Of a DNA stretch of 64,000 nucleotides, positions 1 to 9,053 are shown in pieces. A model generated the notes under the pieces. It worked only from the letters and a program-made list of their open reading frames with translations, was not told the DNA's origin and searched no databases. This DNA is from Streptomyces sp. NL15-2K. Lineage in GTDB: Bacteria; Actinomycetota; Actinomycetes; Streptomycetales; Streptomycetaceae. Position numbers and translations under genes: made by a program. The DNA lies in NCBI RefSeq assembly GCF_030551255.1, contig NZ_CP130630.1:6739501-6803500 (forward strand). Reading direction: 5' to 3'. How positions within the stretch are numbered: position 1 is the first letter of the stretch; every line of letters starts with the position of its first letter.

Positions 1-1092
1 CAGCAGGAACGCCTCGTACGTGTGCCCCGCGTCCGCCAGCGACGCCCACGCCGCGGCCGTACCGGCCAGACCGCACAGCACGACGATCGCGCTGCGGCCC
101 AGCCACGGCGGGAGCTTCAGGCCCAGCGACGTGATCGACATGGCCGACGAGTAGACGTTGAGGGCATTCGCGGAGACCGCGCCCAGGATGATGGCCAGCA
201 GGACCAAGTCGCTGAGCCACCCCGGGAGGTGGCCCGTGAAGGCCGCCGTCGGGGTCGCGTCCTCGGGTGCCACGATCGTCGCCGACGCCGCGCCGATCAC
301 GGAGACGACGGCGATGGACACGAACAGGCCCAGCGCCGGGTACAGGACCGTTTTGAAGCGGTTCGCCGTGCGGGGGAGGTAGCGGGAGTAGTCCGACGCG
401 CCCGGGTTCCAGCCCGCCGTGTAGCCCCAGGCCGCGCTGAAGGCGAGCAGGAAGCCGCCGATGCCGCCCCCGGCGCCCGCCCCGCCCAGGTCGGCCTCCT
501 TGAAGGTCCACACGCCGGCCAGCAGGAAGACGACCGCCAGTGCCGGGAAGGCGTATTTCTCGAAGGCGTGGACGAAGTTGTGGCCGATGAAGCCGATCAC
601 GATCTCGGCGGCCACGACGAGCAGCAGGGAGGGGAGGGGGCGTAGGCCCGTCAGCGTGTTGAGGGCGAAAGCCGCGCTCACACTGTTGACGGCGAACCAG
701 CCGACGCCCGCGACCAGCGCGTTCACACCCGAGGGCAGCAGATTGCCCCGGAAACCGAAGGAGAAGCGGCCGATCGCCATCTGTGGAACGCCGAAGCGCG
801 GGCCGTCCAGGGACAGGATCCCGTGGGTGAGCGATCCGAGCGCGGTGCCCAGCAGGAGCGCGGCCGTCGCCTGCCAGAAGTTCAGGCCGAAGAAGAGGAC
901 CGAGATCACGCCGATGTAGACCGTCGCGAACTCGATGTTCGGAGAGGCCCACGTCCACAGCAACTGAAGTGGGTTGCCGTGCCGTTCGGCGTCGGGGATC
1001 GGTTCCGAGCCCGCCGTCTCGACGGCGATGACCTTGTCACCGTATGCGGGGGTGAGCGTGGTGCCGGTGGAGTCGGCGGGAGCAGTCGTCAT
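1..1092 (-). CDS. NCS1-family purine/cytosine permease (partial, C-terminus outside window)
   Basis: Read on the minus strand from the ATG at 1092, this frame stays open to the window edge (364 codons). It looks like a nucleobase:cation symporter-1 protein of the cytosine permease type, which imports purines, cytosine or related bases across the membrane. A polar N-terminus of about 35 residues is followed by alternating hydrophobic segments. NCS1-like stretches include an early TWASPNIEFATVYIGV segment and a later WNPGASDYSRYLPR segment in the middle of the protein. Full-length members are about 450-500 residues, so roughly a quarter is missing. The exact substrate cannot be told from the sequence. 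Confidence 0.85.
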   Translation of the reverse strand, partial: MTTAPADSTGTTLTPAYGDKVIAVETAGSEPIPDAERHGNPLQLLWTWASPNIEFATVYIGVISVLFFGLNFWQATAALLLGTALGSLTHGILSLDGPRFGVPQMAIGRFSFGFRGNLLPSGVNALVAGVGWFAVNSVSAAFALNTLTGLRPLPSLLLVVAAEIVIGFIGHNFVHAFEKYAFPALAVVFLLAGVWTFKEADLGGAGAGGGIGGFLLAFSAAWGYTAGWNPGASDYSRYLPRTANRFKTVLYPALGLFVSIAVVSVIGAASATIVAPEDATPTAAFTGHLPGWLSDLVLLAIILGAVSANALNVYSSAMSITSLGLKLPPWLGRSAIVVLCGLAGTAAAWASLADAGHTYEAFLL

Positions 1093-1229
1093 GCGAGGTA
1101 AGTGTCCGGCCCGCGCCCGCCCCGGCCCAGGGGCGCATTGTCCGCTTCGGGGGGCTCGCCGACGTACAAGCTGTAGGCACCCCGGAGGCGCATGGACGCA
1201 CATGGGCGCACCCGGAGGCGTCGACGGCG

Positions 1230-1619
1230 TCAGTCCGCCTTCGGGTCCTCGCCGCCGTCCCGCTTGTCCCGGTCCTTCTCGTCCTTGCCCTTGTCGTCCT
1301 TGTCGTCCCCGTCCCTGTCCTCGTCCTTGAGGGACTTGAGGAACTCGGGGTTGTCGTCGGGCGCGACCCACTGCCGGCCGCCGCCGCCCCGGTTCCACGG
1401 TGAGCCGGCGGAGCCGAGCGCGCCGCCCGCCGTGGCCGGGTGGCGCTTCTTGCCCGCGATGAGCCAGGAGATCGAGCCGACGAGGGGGAACAGCAGCACG
1501 AGGAACGCCCACAGCGGCTTCGGGATGTACTGGACGTCCTCGTCCTTCGTGCTGATGCAGTCGATGAACGCGTAGATGCTCAACGCCAGCGGGACGAGGA
1601 ACATCAGCACCCGGAGCAT
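1230..1619 (-). CDS. PLDc_N-domain small membrane protein
   Basis: A 129-residue protein with two hydrophobic segments near the N-terminus (about residues 2-20 and 38-55). These match the phospholipase D nuclease N-terminal (PLDc_N) family, in which a short two-helix module occurs without any PLD catalytic domain. The C-terminal third is an extremely charged Asp/Lys/Glu/Arg tail, probably cytoplasmic and disordered. It is divergent from mqnL, with under 90 bp between the two starts. Its function is unknown. It commonly neighbours the menaquinone decarboxylase gene in streptomycetes. Confidence 0.8.
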   Translation of the reverse strand: MLRVLMFLVPLALSIYAFIDCISTKDEDVQYIPKPLWAFLVLLFPLVGSISWLIAGKKRHPATAGGALGSAGSPWNRGGGGRQWVAPDDNPEFLKSLKDEDRDGDDKDDKGKDEKDRDKRDGGEDPKAD

Positions 1620-1693
1620 GGGGCCTCTCAGCGAAGTCGTCGTCGGGGCCACGGTCAGGGGCCCCAGGTACAAGGCCAGGGTAACGGCTCGGG

Positions 1694-1699
1694 GATACT
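1694..1699 (+). promoter_or_regulatory. -10-like hexamer GATACT, possible leaderless start for mqnL
   Basis: GATACT ends 7 nt before the mqnL ATG and no Shine-Dalgarno sequence is visible, which suggests a leaderless transcript. No convincing -35 is seen. Confidence 0.4.
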
Positions 1700-1706
1700 T
1701 GACCCC

Positions 1707-3158
1707 ATGGCTTACGACGATCTTCGCTCCCTGCTCAGGGCGCTGGAGCGCGAGGGCGACCTCAAACGCATCAAGGCCGAGGTGGATCCGTACCTGGAGG
1801 TCGGGGAGATCGTCGACCGGGTGCAGAAATCCGGCGGACCGGCGCTCCTCTTCGAGAACGTGCGGGGCTCCTCGATGCCCCTCGCGATGAACGTCTTCGG
1901 GACCGACCGCCGGCTGCTGAAGGCCCTGGGCCTGAAGTCGTACGCGGAGATCAGCGAGAAGATCGGCGGCCTGCTGCGGCCGGAGCTGCCGCACGGCTTC
2001 GTCGGCGTGCGCGAGGCCTTCGGCAAGCTCGGCGCGATGACGCACGTGCCGCCGAAGAAGGTGAAGGAGGCTCCCGTGCACGAGGTCGTGCTGCGGGGCG
2101 ACGAGGTGGACCTCGACGCGCTGCCCGCCCTCTTCACCTGGCCCAAGGACGGCGGCTCCTTCTTCAACCTGGGGCTCACGCACACCAAGGACCCGGAGAG
2201 CGGGATTCGGAACCTGGGCCTGTACCGCCTCCAGCGCCACGACCGGCGCACGATCGGCATGCACTGGCAGATCCACAAGGACAGCCGGAACCACTACCAG
2301 GTGGCGGCGCGAAGGGGCGAGCGGCTGCCGGTGGCGATCGCCTTCGGGTGTCCGCCGTCGGTCACCTATGCCTCCACCGCGCCCCTGCCCGGCGACATCG
2401 ACGAGTACCTCTTCGCCGGGTTCATCGCGGGCAAGCGGATCGAGATGGTCGACTGCAAGACGGTGCCGCTCCAGGTGCCGGCGCAGGCGGAGGTGGTGCT
2501 GGAGGGCTGGCTGGAGCCGGGCGAGATGCTGCCCGAGGGACCCTTCGGCGACCACACCGGTTTCTACACGCCGCAGGAGCCCTTCCCCGCCCTGACGATC
2601 GACTGCGTGACGATGCGGAAGCGGCCGTTGCTCCAGTCGATCGTCGTGGGCCGGCCCCCGACGGAGGACGGGCCGCTGGGCCGTGCGACGGAGCGGTTCT
2701 TCCTCCCGCTGCTGAAGATCATCATCCCGGACATCGTGGACTACCACCTGCCCGAGGCGGGCGGCTTCCACAACTGCGCGATCCTCTCCATCGACAAGAA
2801 GTACCCGAAGCACGCGCAGAAGGTGATGCACGCGGTCTGGGGGGCGCACATGATGTCCCTGACGAAGCTGATCGTGGTCGTCGACTCCGACTGCGACGTC
2901 CACGATCTGCACGAGGTCGCCTGGCGCGCGCTCGGCAACACGGACTACGCGCGCGACCTCACGGTCGTCGAGGGCCCCGTCGATCACCTCGACCATGCCT
3001 CCTACCAGCAGTTCTGGGGCGGCAAGGCGGGCATCGACGCGACGAGGAAGTGGCCCGAGGAGGGCTACACGCGGGACGGGGGGTGGCCGGACATGGTGGA
3101 GTCCGACCCGGAGACGGCGGCGAAGGTGGATCGGCGCTGGAAGGAGTACGGGCTGTGA
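1707..3158 (+). CDS. mqnL: Menaquinone biosynthesis decarboxylase, UbiD family
   Basis: A 483-residue UbiD-family prenylated-FMN decarboxylase. In the futalosine route it removes the carboxyl group of the naphthoate-derived intermediate around the prenylation stage. The start [19 protein letters not shown] and the conserved [13 protein letters not shown] segment near residue 277 are typical of UbiD. It lies directly upstream of a UbiA-like prenyltransferase (mqnP, GTGA overlap) and a UbiX-like flavin prenyltransferase that would make its cofactor. These three are therefore probably one functional operon. The symbol rests on this context and family resemblance; a plain UbiD annotation would also be correct. 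Confidence 0.9.
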   Translation: MAYDDLRSLLRALEREGDLKRIKAEVDPYLEVGEIVDRVQKSGGPALLFENVRGSSMPLAMNVFGTDRRLLKALGLKSYAEISEKIGGLLRPELPHGFVGVREAFGKLGAMTHVPPKKVKEAPVHEVVLRGDEVDLDALPALFTWPKDGGSFFNLGLTHTKDPESGIRNLGLYRLQRHDRRTIGMHWQIHKDSRNHYQVAARRGERLPVAIAFGCPPSVTYASTAPLPGDIDEYLFAGFIAGKRIEMVDCKTVPLQVPAQAEVVLEGWLEPGEMLPEGPFGDHTGFYTPQEPFPALTIDCVTMRKRPLLQSIVVGRPPTEDGPLGRATERFFLPLLKIIIPDIVDYHLPEAGGFHNCAILSIDKKYPKHAQKVMHAVWGAHMMSLTKLIVVVDSDCDVHDLHEVAWRALGNTDYARDLTVVEGPVDHLDHASYQQFWGGKAGIDATRKWPEEGYTRDGGWPDMVESDPETAAKVDRRWKEYGL

Positions 3159-4057
3159 GCAGCGCCTCCGCCGCGATCCCGCAGCCGGGACGCACCAAGG
3201 CCTTCCTGCGCCTGGTGATGATCGAGCACTCCGTCTTCGCCCTGCCCTTCGCCTACATCGCCGCGCTCACCGCGATGTTCCAGTGGGACAAGAACATCCA
3301 CTGGGGCCGGCTGCTGCTGGTCACCGTCGCCATGGTGGGCCTGCGGACGTTCGCGATGGCGGTCAACCGGATCATCGACCGGGAGATCGACGCCCGTAAC
3401 CCCCGTACGGCGCAGCGGGAGCTGGTCACGGGAGCGATGTCGGTCCGCCACGCCTGGACGGGCGCCCTGATAGCGCTGGTCGTCTTCCTCGGCGCGGCGG
3501 CCCTGCTCAACCCCCTCTGCCTGGCCCTGGCCCCCATCGCGGTGATCCCGATGGTGGTCTACCCCTACGGCAAACGCTTCACGAACTTCCCGCAGGCCAT
3601 CCTGGGCCTGGCCCAGGCGATGGGCCCGGTCGGCGGCTGGCTGGCGATCACCGGCGAGTGGTCGTGGGAAGCGGTGGTCCTGGGCCTGGCGGTCGGCATC
3701 TGGATCGGCGGCTTCGACCTGATCTACGCCTGCCAGGACGTGGAGACGGACCGCGAGATCGGCGTCATGTCGGTCCCGGCCCGCTTCGGCATCCCGGCGG
3801 CGATCTGGGGGGCGCGGGTCTGCCACGCGGTGACGACGGGGTTGTTCGTCTGGTACGCGGTCGCGACGGACGCGGGCACCTTCCTCTGGTTCGGGCTGCT
3901 GATCGTCGCGGGCGCGTTCGTGTACGAGCACAACATCGTCCGCCCGCACGACCTGTCCCGCGTGAACCGGGCGTTCTTCAGCGTCAACGGGTTCATTGGA
4001 ATTGCCCTTTTTGTGTGCGCGCTGATGGATCTTCTGGTGCGCGGACTGACAGTCTGA
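3155..4057 (+). CDS. mqnP: Futalosine-pathway polyprenyltransferase, UbiA family
   Basis: A 300-residue integral membrane prenyltransferase of the UbiA superfamily that attaches the polyprenyl tail to the naphthoate ring. Both Asp-rich motifs are visible: [13 protein letters not shown] around residue 71 and [16 protein letters not shown] around residue 188. They bind the diphosphate through Mg2+. Seven to nine hydrophobic segments are spread over the protein. The GTG start overlaps the mqnL stop as GTGA, implying translational coupling. The last 60 bp have noticeably lower GC than the rest. Confidence 0.9.
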   Translation: MSSASAAIPQPGRTKAFLRLVMIEHSVFALPFAYIAALTAMFQWDKNIHWGRLLLVTVAMVGLRTFAMAVNRIIDREIDARNPRTAQRELVTGAMSVRHAWTGALIALVVFLGAAALLNPLCLALAPIAVIPMVVYPYGKRFTNFPQAILGLAQAMGPVGGWLAITGEWSWEAVVLGLAVGIWIGGFDLIYACQDVETDREIGVMSVPARFGIPAAIWGARVCHAVTTGLFVWYAVATDAGTFLWFGLLIVAGAFVYEHNIVRPHDLSRVNRAFFSVNGFIGIALFVCALMDLLVRGLTV

Positions 4058-4091
4058 AAAGGTCGCGGTCCGAATCATGAGAGCTGACGGA

Positions 4092-4097
4092 TAGGCT
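4092..4097 (+). promoter_or_regulatory. -10-like hexamer TAGGCT, possible leaderless start for ubiX-like gene
   Basis: TAGGCT lies 7 nt before the ATG at 4105 and there is no SD sequence. It may be an internal promoter in the menaquinone block. Confidence 0.4.
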
Positions 4098-4104
4098 CGA
4101 CACC

Positions 4105-4785
4105 ATGAAGCCAGGACAGACGCAGCGCACGCCTTGGATCGTGGGGGTGTCGGGAGCGTCCGGTACGCCGTACGGGGCTGCCGTGCTGCGTGCGTTGCTG
4201 GAGGCGGGGGAGAGCGTCGACCTGGTGGTCAGCCGGGCCTCGCGGCTCACGCTGCTCGACGAGACGGGGATCTCCTTCCGCGACGCGCACTGGCAGGACG
4301 ATCTGCGGGAGTGGCTGTCGACAGGCGCCGACGGGAAGCCGGGCACCTTCCAGGTGGACATCGACCGCGTACGGCACTGGAGCGCCGGCGACCTCGCGGC
4401 GGGGCCGTCCTCCGGGTCGTACCCCTCGAAGGGCATGCTGATCGTCCCCGCCTCCACCGCATGCGTCGCCGGAGTCGCCCTCGGCCTGTCCAAGGACCTG
4501 CTGCAACGGGCCGCGAGCGTCACCCTCAAGGAGCGCCGCAAGCTCGTCGTGGCCGTGCGGGAGACCCCCCTCAACGGGCAGACGCTGCGGCACCTGGTGA
4601 CCCTGGACGACGCGGGCGCGAGCGTGGTGCCCGCCTCACCCGGCTTCTACGCGGGCGCCACGCACATCCAGGACCTGGTGGACTTCGTCGCCGGACGGGT
4701 CCTCGACGCGGCGGGCGTCGAGCACGGGCTGTACCGCCGCTGGAAGGGTGACCTGGGCGGCTCCCGGTCCGAACGTCCCGAGTGA
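4105..4785 (+). CDS. mqnM: UbiX-like flavin prenyltransferase
   Basis: A 226-residue flavin prenyltransferase that makes the prenylated FMN needed by UbiD-type decarboxylases, here most likely MqnL encoded 0.95 kb upstream. It has the FMN-binding start GVSGASGTPYG (about residues 14-24) and the UbiX signature of a Ser/Thr/Cys-rich segment (PASTACVAG), then KDLLQRAASVTLKERR and VRETPL. The length is slightly above the usual 190-210 residues because of an insert around residues 60-95. The gene is 47 bp downstream of mqnP on the same strand. The alternative generic name is ubiX. Confidence 0.87.
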   Translation: MKPGQTQRTPWIVGVSGASGTPYGAAVLRALLEAGESVDLVVSRASRLTLLDETGISFRDAHWQDDLREWLSTGADGKPGTFQVDIDRVRHWSAGDLAAGPSSGSYPSKGMLIVPASTACVAGVALGLSKDLLQRAASVTLKERRKLVVAVRETPLNGQTLRHLVTLDDAGASVVPASPGFYAGATHIQDLVDFVAGRVLDAAGVEHGLYRRWKGDLGGSRSERPE

Positions 4786-4830
4786 GCGCCACGCGACACC
4801 GACCTCAGGAACCCCCGGACCATTACAGAT

Positions 4831-4854
4831 CTCTTCAGACTTGAGACTCTTCAG
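4831..4854 (+). promoter_or_regulatory. Direct repeat CTCTTCAG x2 upstream of the Lrp gene
   Basis: Two identical CTCTTCAG octamers start 16 bp apart (4831 and 4847) just before the Lrp-family start at 4872. This is a candidate autoregulatory site. It is seen in sequence only; its role is inferred. Confidence 0.35.
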
Positions 4855-4871
4855 CGGAAGGCTTCGATCGC

Positions 4872-5327
4872 ATGGACGCGGTGGACAGGCAGCTCATCCA
4901 GGCCCTGAGGGAGAACGGCCGGGCCTCCTACGCCGAGCTGGGGCGCCTCGTCGGACTGTCGGGACCCAGCGTCACCGACCGCATCAACCGGCTGGAGGCG
5001 GCCGGCGTCATCACCGGCTACCGCGCCACCGTCGACGCCGCCTCGCTCGGCCTCGGCGTCACCGCCCTGATCGGCATCTCGCTCTCCGACGCCGCCGACC
5101 ACGAGGACGTGGCGGCCCGGATGAAGGACCTCAGCGAGATCGAGGACTGCTGGTTCATCGCCGGTGACGACTCGTTCATGCTCAAGGTGCGGGCGAACAA
5201 CGTGGACGGGCTGGAGAGGATCATCCGGCGGCTGTCCGGAACGAAGGGCGTGTCCCGGACCCGTACGACCATCGTGCTCTCCACCAAGTGGGAGAACCGG
5301 GTGGGTGAGCTGCCCGAAGAGGTGTAG
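4872..5327 (+). CDS. Lrp/AsnC-family transcriptional regulator
   Basis: A 151-residue feast/famine regulator. An N-terminal winged HTH (MDAVDRQLIQALRENGRASY through about residue 55, with GLSGPSVTDRINRLEAAGVI as the recognition region) is followed by an RAM ligand-binding domain from about residue 60 to 140. Proteins of this size bind amino acids and form octamers. It sits between the ubiX-like gene and mqnE. The block context suggests, but does not prove, a link to menaquinone or aromatic metabolism. Confidence 0.9.
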   Translation: MDAVDRQLIQALRENGRASYAELGRLVGLSGPSVTDRINRLEAAGVITGYRATVDAASLGLGVTALIGISLSDAADHEDVAARMKDLSEIEDCWFIAGDDSFMLKVRANNVDGLERIIRRLSGTKGVSRTRTTIVLSTKWENRVGELPEEV

Positions 5328-5350
5328 GCGCGCAGCGCCGTTTGGGGGTC

Positions 5351-5371
5351 CCCCCGCCCGAAGGGTGGGGG
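5351..5371 (+). terminator. Hairpin between the Lrp gene and mqnE
   Basis: CCCCCGCCC-gaa-GGGTGGGGG forms a 9-bp stem with one G.T pair and a 3-nt loop, 23 bp after the Lrp stop. It could attenuate or terminate transcription. C-rich/G-rich hairpins of this kind also recur as intergenic repeats in streptomycetes. Confidence 0.45.
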
Positions 5372-5411
5372 AGTACGGTTTACGGAGTCTGTCTCAGAAA
5401 GAGGTGTCGGC

Positions 5412-6575
5412 ATGGACGTCGGGCTCAAGCGCGAGCTGGAGGAGAAGGTCCGCTCCGGTGAGCGGCTGACCCGCGAGGACGGCATCGCGCTGTACGAGTC
5501 GGACGACCTGGCATGGCTGGGCGGGCTCGCGCACGAGGTGCGGACGCGGAAGAACGGCGACGTCGTCCACTTCAACGTCAACCGCCACCTCAACATGACG
5601 AACGTGTGCACCGCGTCCTGCGCCTACTGCTCCTTCCAGCGCAAGCCGGGCGAGAAGGACGCGTACACGATGCGCATCGAGGAGGCGGTCAAGCTCGCCA
5701 AGTCGATGGAGGGCGAGAACCTCACCGAGCTGCACATCGTGAACGGGCTGCATCCGAATCTGCCCTGGCGGTACTACCCGCGGTCGCTGCGCGAGCTGAA
5801 GGCCGCCCTGCCGCATGTGTCCCTGAAGGCCTTCACCGCCACCGAGATCCACCACTTCGAGACCATCTCCGGGCTGAGCGCGAGCGAGATCCTCGACGAG
5901 CTCATCGACGCGGGCCTGGAGTCCCTCACCGGTGGCGGCGCGGAGATCTTCGACTGGGAGGTCCGGCAGCACATCGTCGACCACCGCACCCACTGGGAGG
6001 ACTGGTCGCGCATCCACCGGCTGGCGCACGAGAAGGGGCTCAAGACCCCGTGCACCATGCTCTACGGCCACATCGAGGAGCCCCGCCACCGCGTCGACCA
6101 CGTGCTCAGGCTCCGCGAACTGCAGGACGAGACCGGCGGCTTCCAGGTCTTCATCCCGCTGCGCTACCAGCACGACTTCGTGGACATGCAGGACGGCAAG
6201 GTGCGCAACCGCCTTCAGGCGCGTACGCAGATGGCGACGGGCGCCGAGGCGCTGAAGACCTTCGCGGTCTCGCGGCTGCTGTTCGACAACGTCCCGCACG
6301 TCAAGGTCTTCTGGGTCATGCACGGCGTCCAGACCGCCCAGCTCGCCCTCCAGCACGGCGCCGACGACATGGACGGCTCGGTCGTCGAGTACAAGATCAC
6401 CCACGACGCCGACAACTACGGCACGCCGAACAAGCTCACGCGCGAGGACCTGCTGGACCTCATCCGCGACGCCGGTTTCCGACCGGTGGAGCGGAACACG
6501 CGGTACGAGATCATCCGGGAGTACGAGGGCCCGGACCCGGCGCGCCGGGAGTCGCCGCAGCCGATGCGGGTCTGA
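5412..6575 (+). CDS. mqnE: Aminofutalosine synthase (radical SAM)
   Basis: A 387-residue radical SAM enzyme that joins the chorismate-derived enolpyruvyl-benzoate to a SAM-derived adenosyl radical to make aminofutalosine, the second futalosine-pathway step. The cluster motif CTASCAYC (C66, C70, C73) follows the RHLNMTNV segment typical of MqnE/MqnC. The protein ends in the expected EYEGP region. A GAAAGAGG ribosome-binding site precedes the ATG. It is a paralogue of MqnC at 30039 (C-x3-C-x2-C in the same NxTNVC setting) but has the MqnE-type TFVMHGVQTAQ-like C-terminal region (FWVMHGVQTAQLALQHGADD). Confidence 0.93.
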   Translation: MDVGLKRELEEKVRSGERLTREDGIALYESDDLAWLGGLAHEVRTRKNGDVVHFNVNRHLNMTNVCTASCAYCSFQRKPGEKDAYTMRIEEAVKLAKSMEGENLTELHIVNGLHPNLPWRYYPRSLRELKAALPHVSLKAFTATEIHHFETISGLSASEILDELIDAGLESLTGGGAEIFDWEVRQHIVDHRTHWEDWSRIHRLAHEKGLKTPCTMLYGHIEEPRHRVDHVLRLRELQDETGGFQVFIPLRYQHDFVDMQDGKVRNRLQARTQMATGAEALKTFAVSRLLFDNVPHVKVFWVMHGVQTAQLALQHGADDMDGSVVEYKITHDADNYGTPNKLTREDLLDLIRDAGFRPVERNTRYEIIREYEGPDPARRESPQPMRV

Positions 6576-6603
6576 CTTTTCAGCCGACGGGGAGTGGGCC
6601 TAC

Positions 6604-6650
6604 CTAGGGGCGCGGGGAACTGCGCGACCAGCCACAACGCACCCGCAGTC
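6604..6650 (+). repeat. Streptomyces-type intergenic repeat (ggggcgcggggaactgcgcg)
   Basis: The segment around ggggcgcggggaactgcgcg and the following gaccagccac resembles a short sequence I recall as recurrent in intergenic regions of many Streptomyces genomes. GCGCG/CGCGC halves can fold into a small hairpin. Its function is unknown. Copy number cannot be judged from this window, where I see one copy. Confidence 0.5.
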
Positions 6651-6689
6651 GGCATGCGTCCGAGGCTTCACGGCGGGTACTCGTCCACC

Positions 6690-7349
6690 ATGGTGAGCAC
6701 AAAGGCACCAGAGGACGCCTACACAGCCGCCCCCTTCGTCCCCGACCACGGCGGTCTGCCCGCCCTGCGCCGAGCCGCCGCCGACTGCCGAGGCTGCCCC
6801 CTTCACCAGAACGCCACCCAAACCGTCTTCGGCGCCGGAAACAAGGACGCCCGCGTCATGCTCGTCGGCGAGCAGCCCGGTGACCAGGAGGACAGCCAGG
6901 GCAAACCGTTCGTCGGCCCGGCAGGGCGTCTGCTGGACCGAGCCCTCGCAGAGGCCGGCATCGATCCCGGCGAGGCGTACGTGACCAACGCCGTCAAGCA
7001 CTTCAAATTCACGCAGGCCGAGCCCCGCAAGCGCCGGATCCACAAGGCACCGACCCTGCGGGAGATGACCGCGTGCGGGCCGTGGCTCGCGGCCGAGCTG
7101 GCGATCGTGGAGCCCGAGCTGATCGTGATCCTGGGGGCCACGGCCGGCAAGGCGCTGCTCGGGTCGTCGTTCCGGGTCGGGCAGGTGCGCGGGACGGTGC
7201 TGGAGGAGGAGATCCACGGGCGGCGGGAGCGGCTCGTGCCGACCGTGCACCCGTCCTCCGTGCTGCGGGCGCAGGACGACAAGGACCGGGAGGCGGCGTA
7301 TCGGGGCCTGGTGTCGGATCTGAAGGTGGCGGCCCAGGCGCTGTCATAG
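6690..7349 (+). CDS. udgX: UdgX-family uracil-DNA-binding protein
   Basis: About 219 residues from the ATG at 6690. It belongs to the uracil-DNA glycosylase superfamily, with motif A GEQPGDQED (60-68) and motif B HPSSVLR near the C-terminus. The diagnostic UdgX loop KRRIH is at 114-118. In the mycobacterial enzyme the loop His forms a covalent bond to the abasic sugar after uracil removal, so the protein stays locked on the lesion. C33, C36 and C129 are candidate Fe-S ligands. H104 (VKHFKF) sits where family-4 enzymes have Cys (VKCRPP). An in-frame start about 96 bp upstream exists but adds unconserved-looking sequence that overlaps the intergenic repeat. Confidence 0.85.
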   Translation: MVSTKAPEDAYTAAPFVPDHGGLPALRRAAADCRGCPLHQNATQTVFGAGNKDARVMLVGEQPGDQEDSQGKPFVGPAGRLLDRALAEAGIDPGEAYVTNAVKHFKFTQAEPRKRRIHKAPTLREMTACGPWLAAELAIVEPELIVILGATAGKALLGSSFRVGQVRGTVLEEEIHGRRERLVPTVHPSSVLRAQDDKDREAAYRGLVSDLKVAAQALS

Positions 7350-7362
7350 CCGTCGTAATGTC

Positions 7363-7368
7363 TACGAT
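7363..7368 (+). promoter_or_regulatory. -10-like hexamer TACGAT, leaderless candidate
   Basis: TACGAT ends 6 nt before the GTG at 7375 and there is no SD, consistent with leaderless initiation. Confidence 0.45.
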
Positions 7369-7374
7369 GGCTCG

Positions 7375-7899
7375 GTGTCCCTTACCTTCACTTTCGATCC
7401 GTCCGTCACTCCGGACCTCCGGGACGGCATCCTCGACCTGTGGACCGACGTCTCCAACGCGGGCGGAGCCGTCGGCTTCGTGCCGCCGGTGAACCGCGAC
7501 ACCATCCGGCCGGAACTGGTGAAGCACTTCGCCGGGATGGCCGGGGGGCGCATCCGGCTGCTCGTCGCCCACGACGAGGCCGGTCAGGTCGCCGCCACCG
7601 CCTTCTTCAGCTTCAACACGCACCGCCTGATGACGCACTGGGTCTGGCTGTACACGGTGATGGTGCACCCGCGCCACCAGGGCAAGGGGTACGGCCGCGA
7701 CCTGCTGGCCGCCGCCGCGGACAGGGCCCGCACCTTCGACGGCATCGAGGCCATCCGGCTCACCTGCCGCGGCGGCCTCGGCCTGGAGCGCTTCTACGGC
7801 TCCTGCGGCTACAAGGAGGTCGGCCGGGTACCCGGCGCGATACGGGTCGCGCCGGGGGAGGACCGGGACGACGTGATCATGCTGCTGTCGCTGGACTAG
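7375..7899 (+). CDS. GNAT-family N-acetyltransferase
   Basis: A 174-residue GNAT protein. The acetyl-CoA-binding motif A is visible as VMVHPRHQGKGYGRDLL around residue 98-114 (R/Q-x-x-G-x-G/A). The C-terminal LERFYGSCGYKEVGRV segment is the usual motif B end. The substrate cannot be inferred. The gene starts 25 bp after udgX, but with its own likely promoter. Confidence 0.82.
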   Translation: MSLTFTFDPSVTPDLRDGILDLWTDVSNAGGAVGFVPPVNRDTIRPELVKHFAGMAGGRIRLLVAHDEAGQVAATAFFSFNTHRLMTHWVWLYTVMVHPRHQGKGYGRDLLAAAADRARTFDGIEAIRLTCRGGLGLERFYGSCGYKEVGRVPGAIRVAPGEDRDDVIMLLSLD

Positions 7900-8000
7900 T
7901 GCCCCGCTGGCCGCTGTGTACCCCCGTTCAAGATCAGGTCCCGCCCGTGCTTCACTGGACGGGATTGTTCAAACTGTCCGAAACGGAAGAGTGGATTGAG

Positions 8001-8309
8001 ATGCTCCGCTACACGCTGATGCGCCTCGGGATCTTCGTGGGCTGCCTCGTGGTCGTCTGGGGCCTGGTCTACTCCGGCGTCGTCCCGCGTGGCCTCGGCG
8101 ACTCCAACGGCATGTGGATCGTCCTGCTCTCCCTGGTCATCTCGGCCCCGATCAGCTTCGTGGTGCTGCGCAAGGAGCGGGACCGCGCGTCGATGCAGGT
8201 CGTGCAGAAGGTGGACAAGATCAAGACCAACCTGGAGGCGAACCGCAACCAGGAGGACGGCGCCGACGACGCCGCCCGGTCGCAGGGACAGGCTCCCCAG
8301 GCGTCGTAG
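8001..8309 (+). CDS. DUF4229 membrane protein
   Basis: A 102-residue protein with two transmembrane helices (about residues 5-25 and 35-55). A charged coiled cytoplasmic tail contains RKERDRASMQVVQKVDKIK and ends in a disordered Gln/Ala-rich stretch. This layout matches the actinobacterial DUF4229 family, whose function is unknown. The start at ATG 8001 is preceded by a GATTGAG purine stretch. Confidence 0.8.
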   Translation: MLRYTLMRLGIFVGCLVVVWGLVYSGVVPRGLGDSNGMWIVLLSLVISAPISFVVLRKERDRASMQVVQKVDKIKTNLEANRNQEDGADDAARSQGQAPQAS

Positions 8310-8390
8310 GCGAGGCAGGCGAGGCTCCTCAGGCCGCGTGGGCGACAGGTCGCGGGCCGCGTAGGGGCGTTGCGCGCGCCCGAATCCAAT

Positions 8391-8396
8391 TACGCT
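8391..8396 (+). promoter_or_regulatory. -10-like hexamer TACGCT, leaderless candidate for tetR gene
   Basis: TACGCT ends 6 nt before the ATG at 8403, with no SD between them. Confidence 0.45.
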
Positions 8397-8402
8397 TCCC
8401 GT

Positions 8403-9053
8403 ATGGGTGCCGTGAAGAGCAAGCGCATGCCGCGTGCCGTCCGTGAGCAGCAGATGCTGGACGCCGCCGTACGGACCTTCGGGCAGCGCGGGTACATGGC
8501 CGCGTCGATGGACGAGATCGCCGAACTCGCGGGCGTGTCCAAGCCGTTGGTGTACCTGTACCTGAACTCGAAGGAAGACCTCTTCACCGCCTGCATCCGC
8601 CGCGAGGCGAAGGCGCTCACCGAGGCCGTCCGGGCCGGTGTCGACCCCGGTCTGCCCGCCGACCGCCAACTCTGGGACGGGCTGGGGGCGTTCTTCACCC
8701 ACACCGCGCAGAACCCGGACGGCTGGTCCGTGCTGCACCTCCAGGCCCGCACCCACGGCGAGCCGTTCGCGGCGGAGGTGGCCGCGATGCGCGAGGAGCT
8801 CGTCGCGTTCGTGACCGAGCTGATCGTCGTCGCCGCCCGCGAGGCCCACCGCGATCCCGACCTGCCCGAGCGCGAGGTCGCCGGCCTGGCCGAGGCCCTG
8901 GTGGGAGCGGCCGAGTCACTGGCCGCCTGGGCCAACGCCACCCCCGGCATCACCGCGAGACAGGCGGCGGCGACCCTGATGAACTTCGCCTGGGCGGGGC
9001 TCGGCAACCTCATGGAAGGCAACCCGTGGTCCCCGCCCGGCCCGTCTCACTAG
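8403..9053 (+). CDS. TetR/AcrR-family regulator
   Basis: A 216-residue TetR regulator. The N-terminal HTH spans about residues 15-60 (AAVRTFGQRGYMAASMDEIAE and the following GVSKPLVYLYLNSKEDLF recognition segment). The ligand-binding C-terminal domain is helical. It is convergent with the MaoC-like gene. A possible target is the TTACC-gga-GGTAA palindrome at 9972 between that gene and the acyl-CoA synthetase, which would suit an acyl-CoA-sensing regulator; this is inference from proximity. Confidence 0.88.
   Translation: MGAVKSKRMPRAVREQQMLDAAVRTFGQRGYMAASMDEIAELAGVSKPLVYLYLNSKEDLFTACIRREAKALTEAVRAGVDPGLPADRQLWDGLGAFFTHTAQNPDGWSVLHLQARTHGEPFAAEVAAMREELVAFVTELIVVAAREAHRDPDLPEREVAGLAEALVGAAESLAAWANATPGITARQAAATLMNFAWAGLGNLMEGNPWSPPGPSH

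Noticed and set aside
6594..6689. An extended N-terminus for the UdgX protein
   Set aside because: The extra ~32 residues overlap the intergenic repeat and resemble no homologous start. ATG 6690 fits better.
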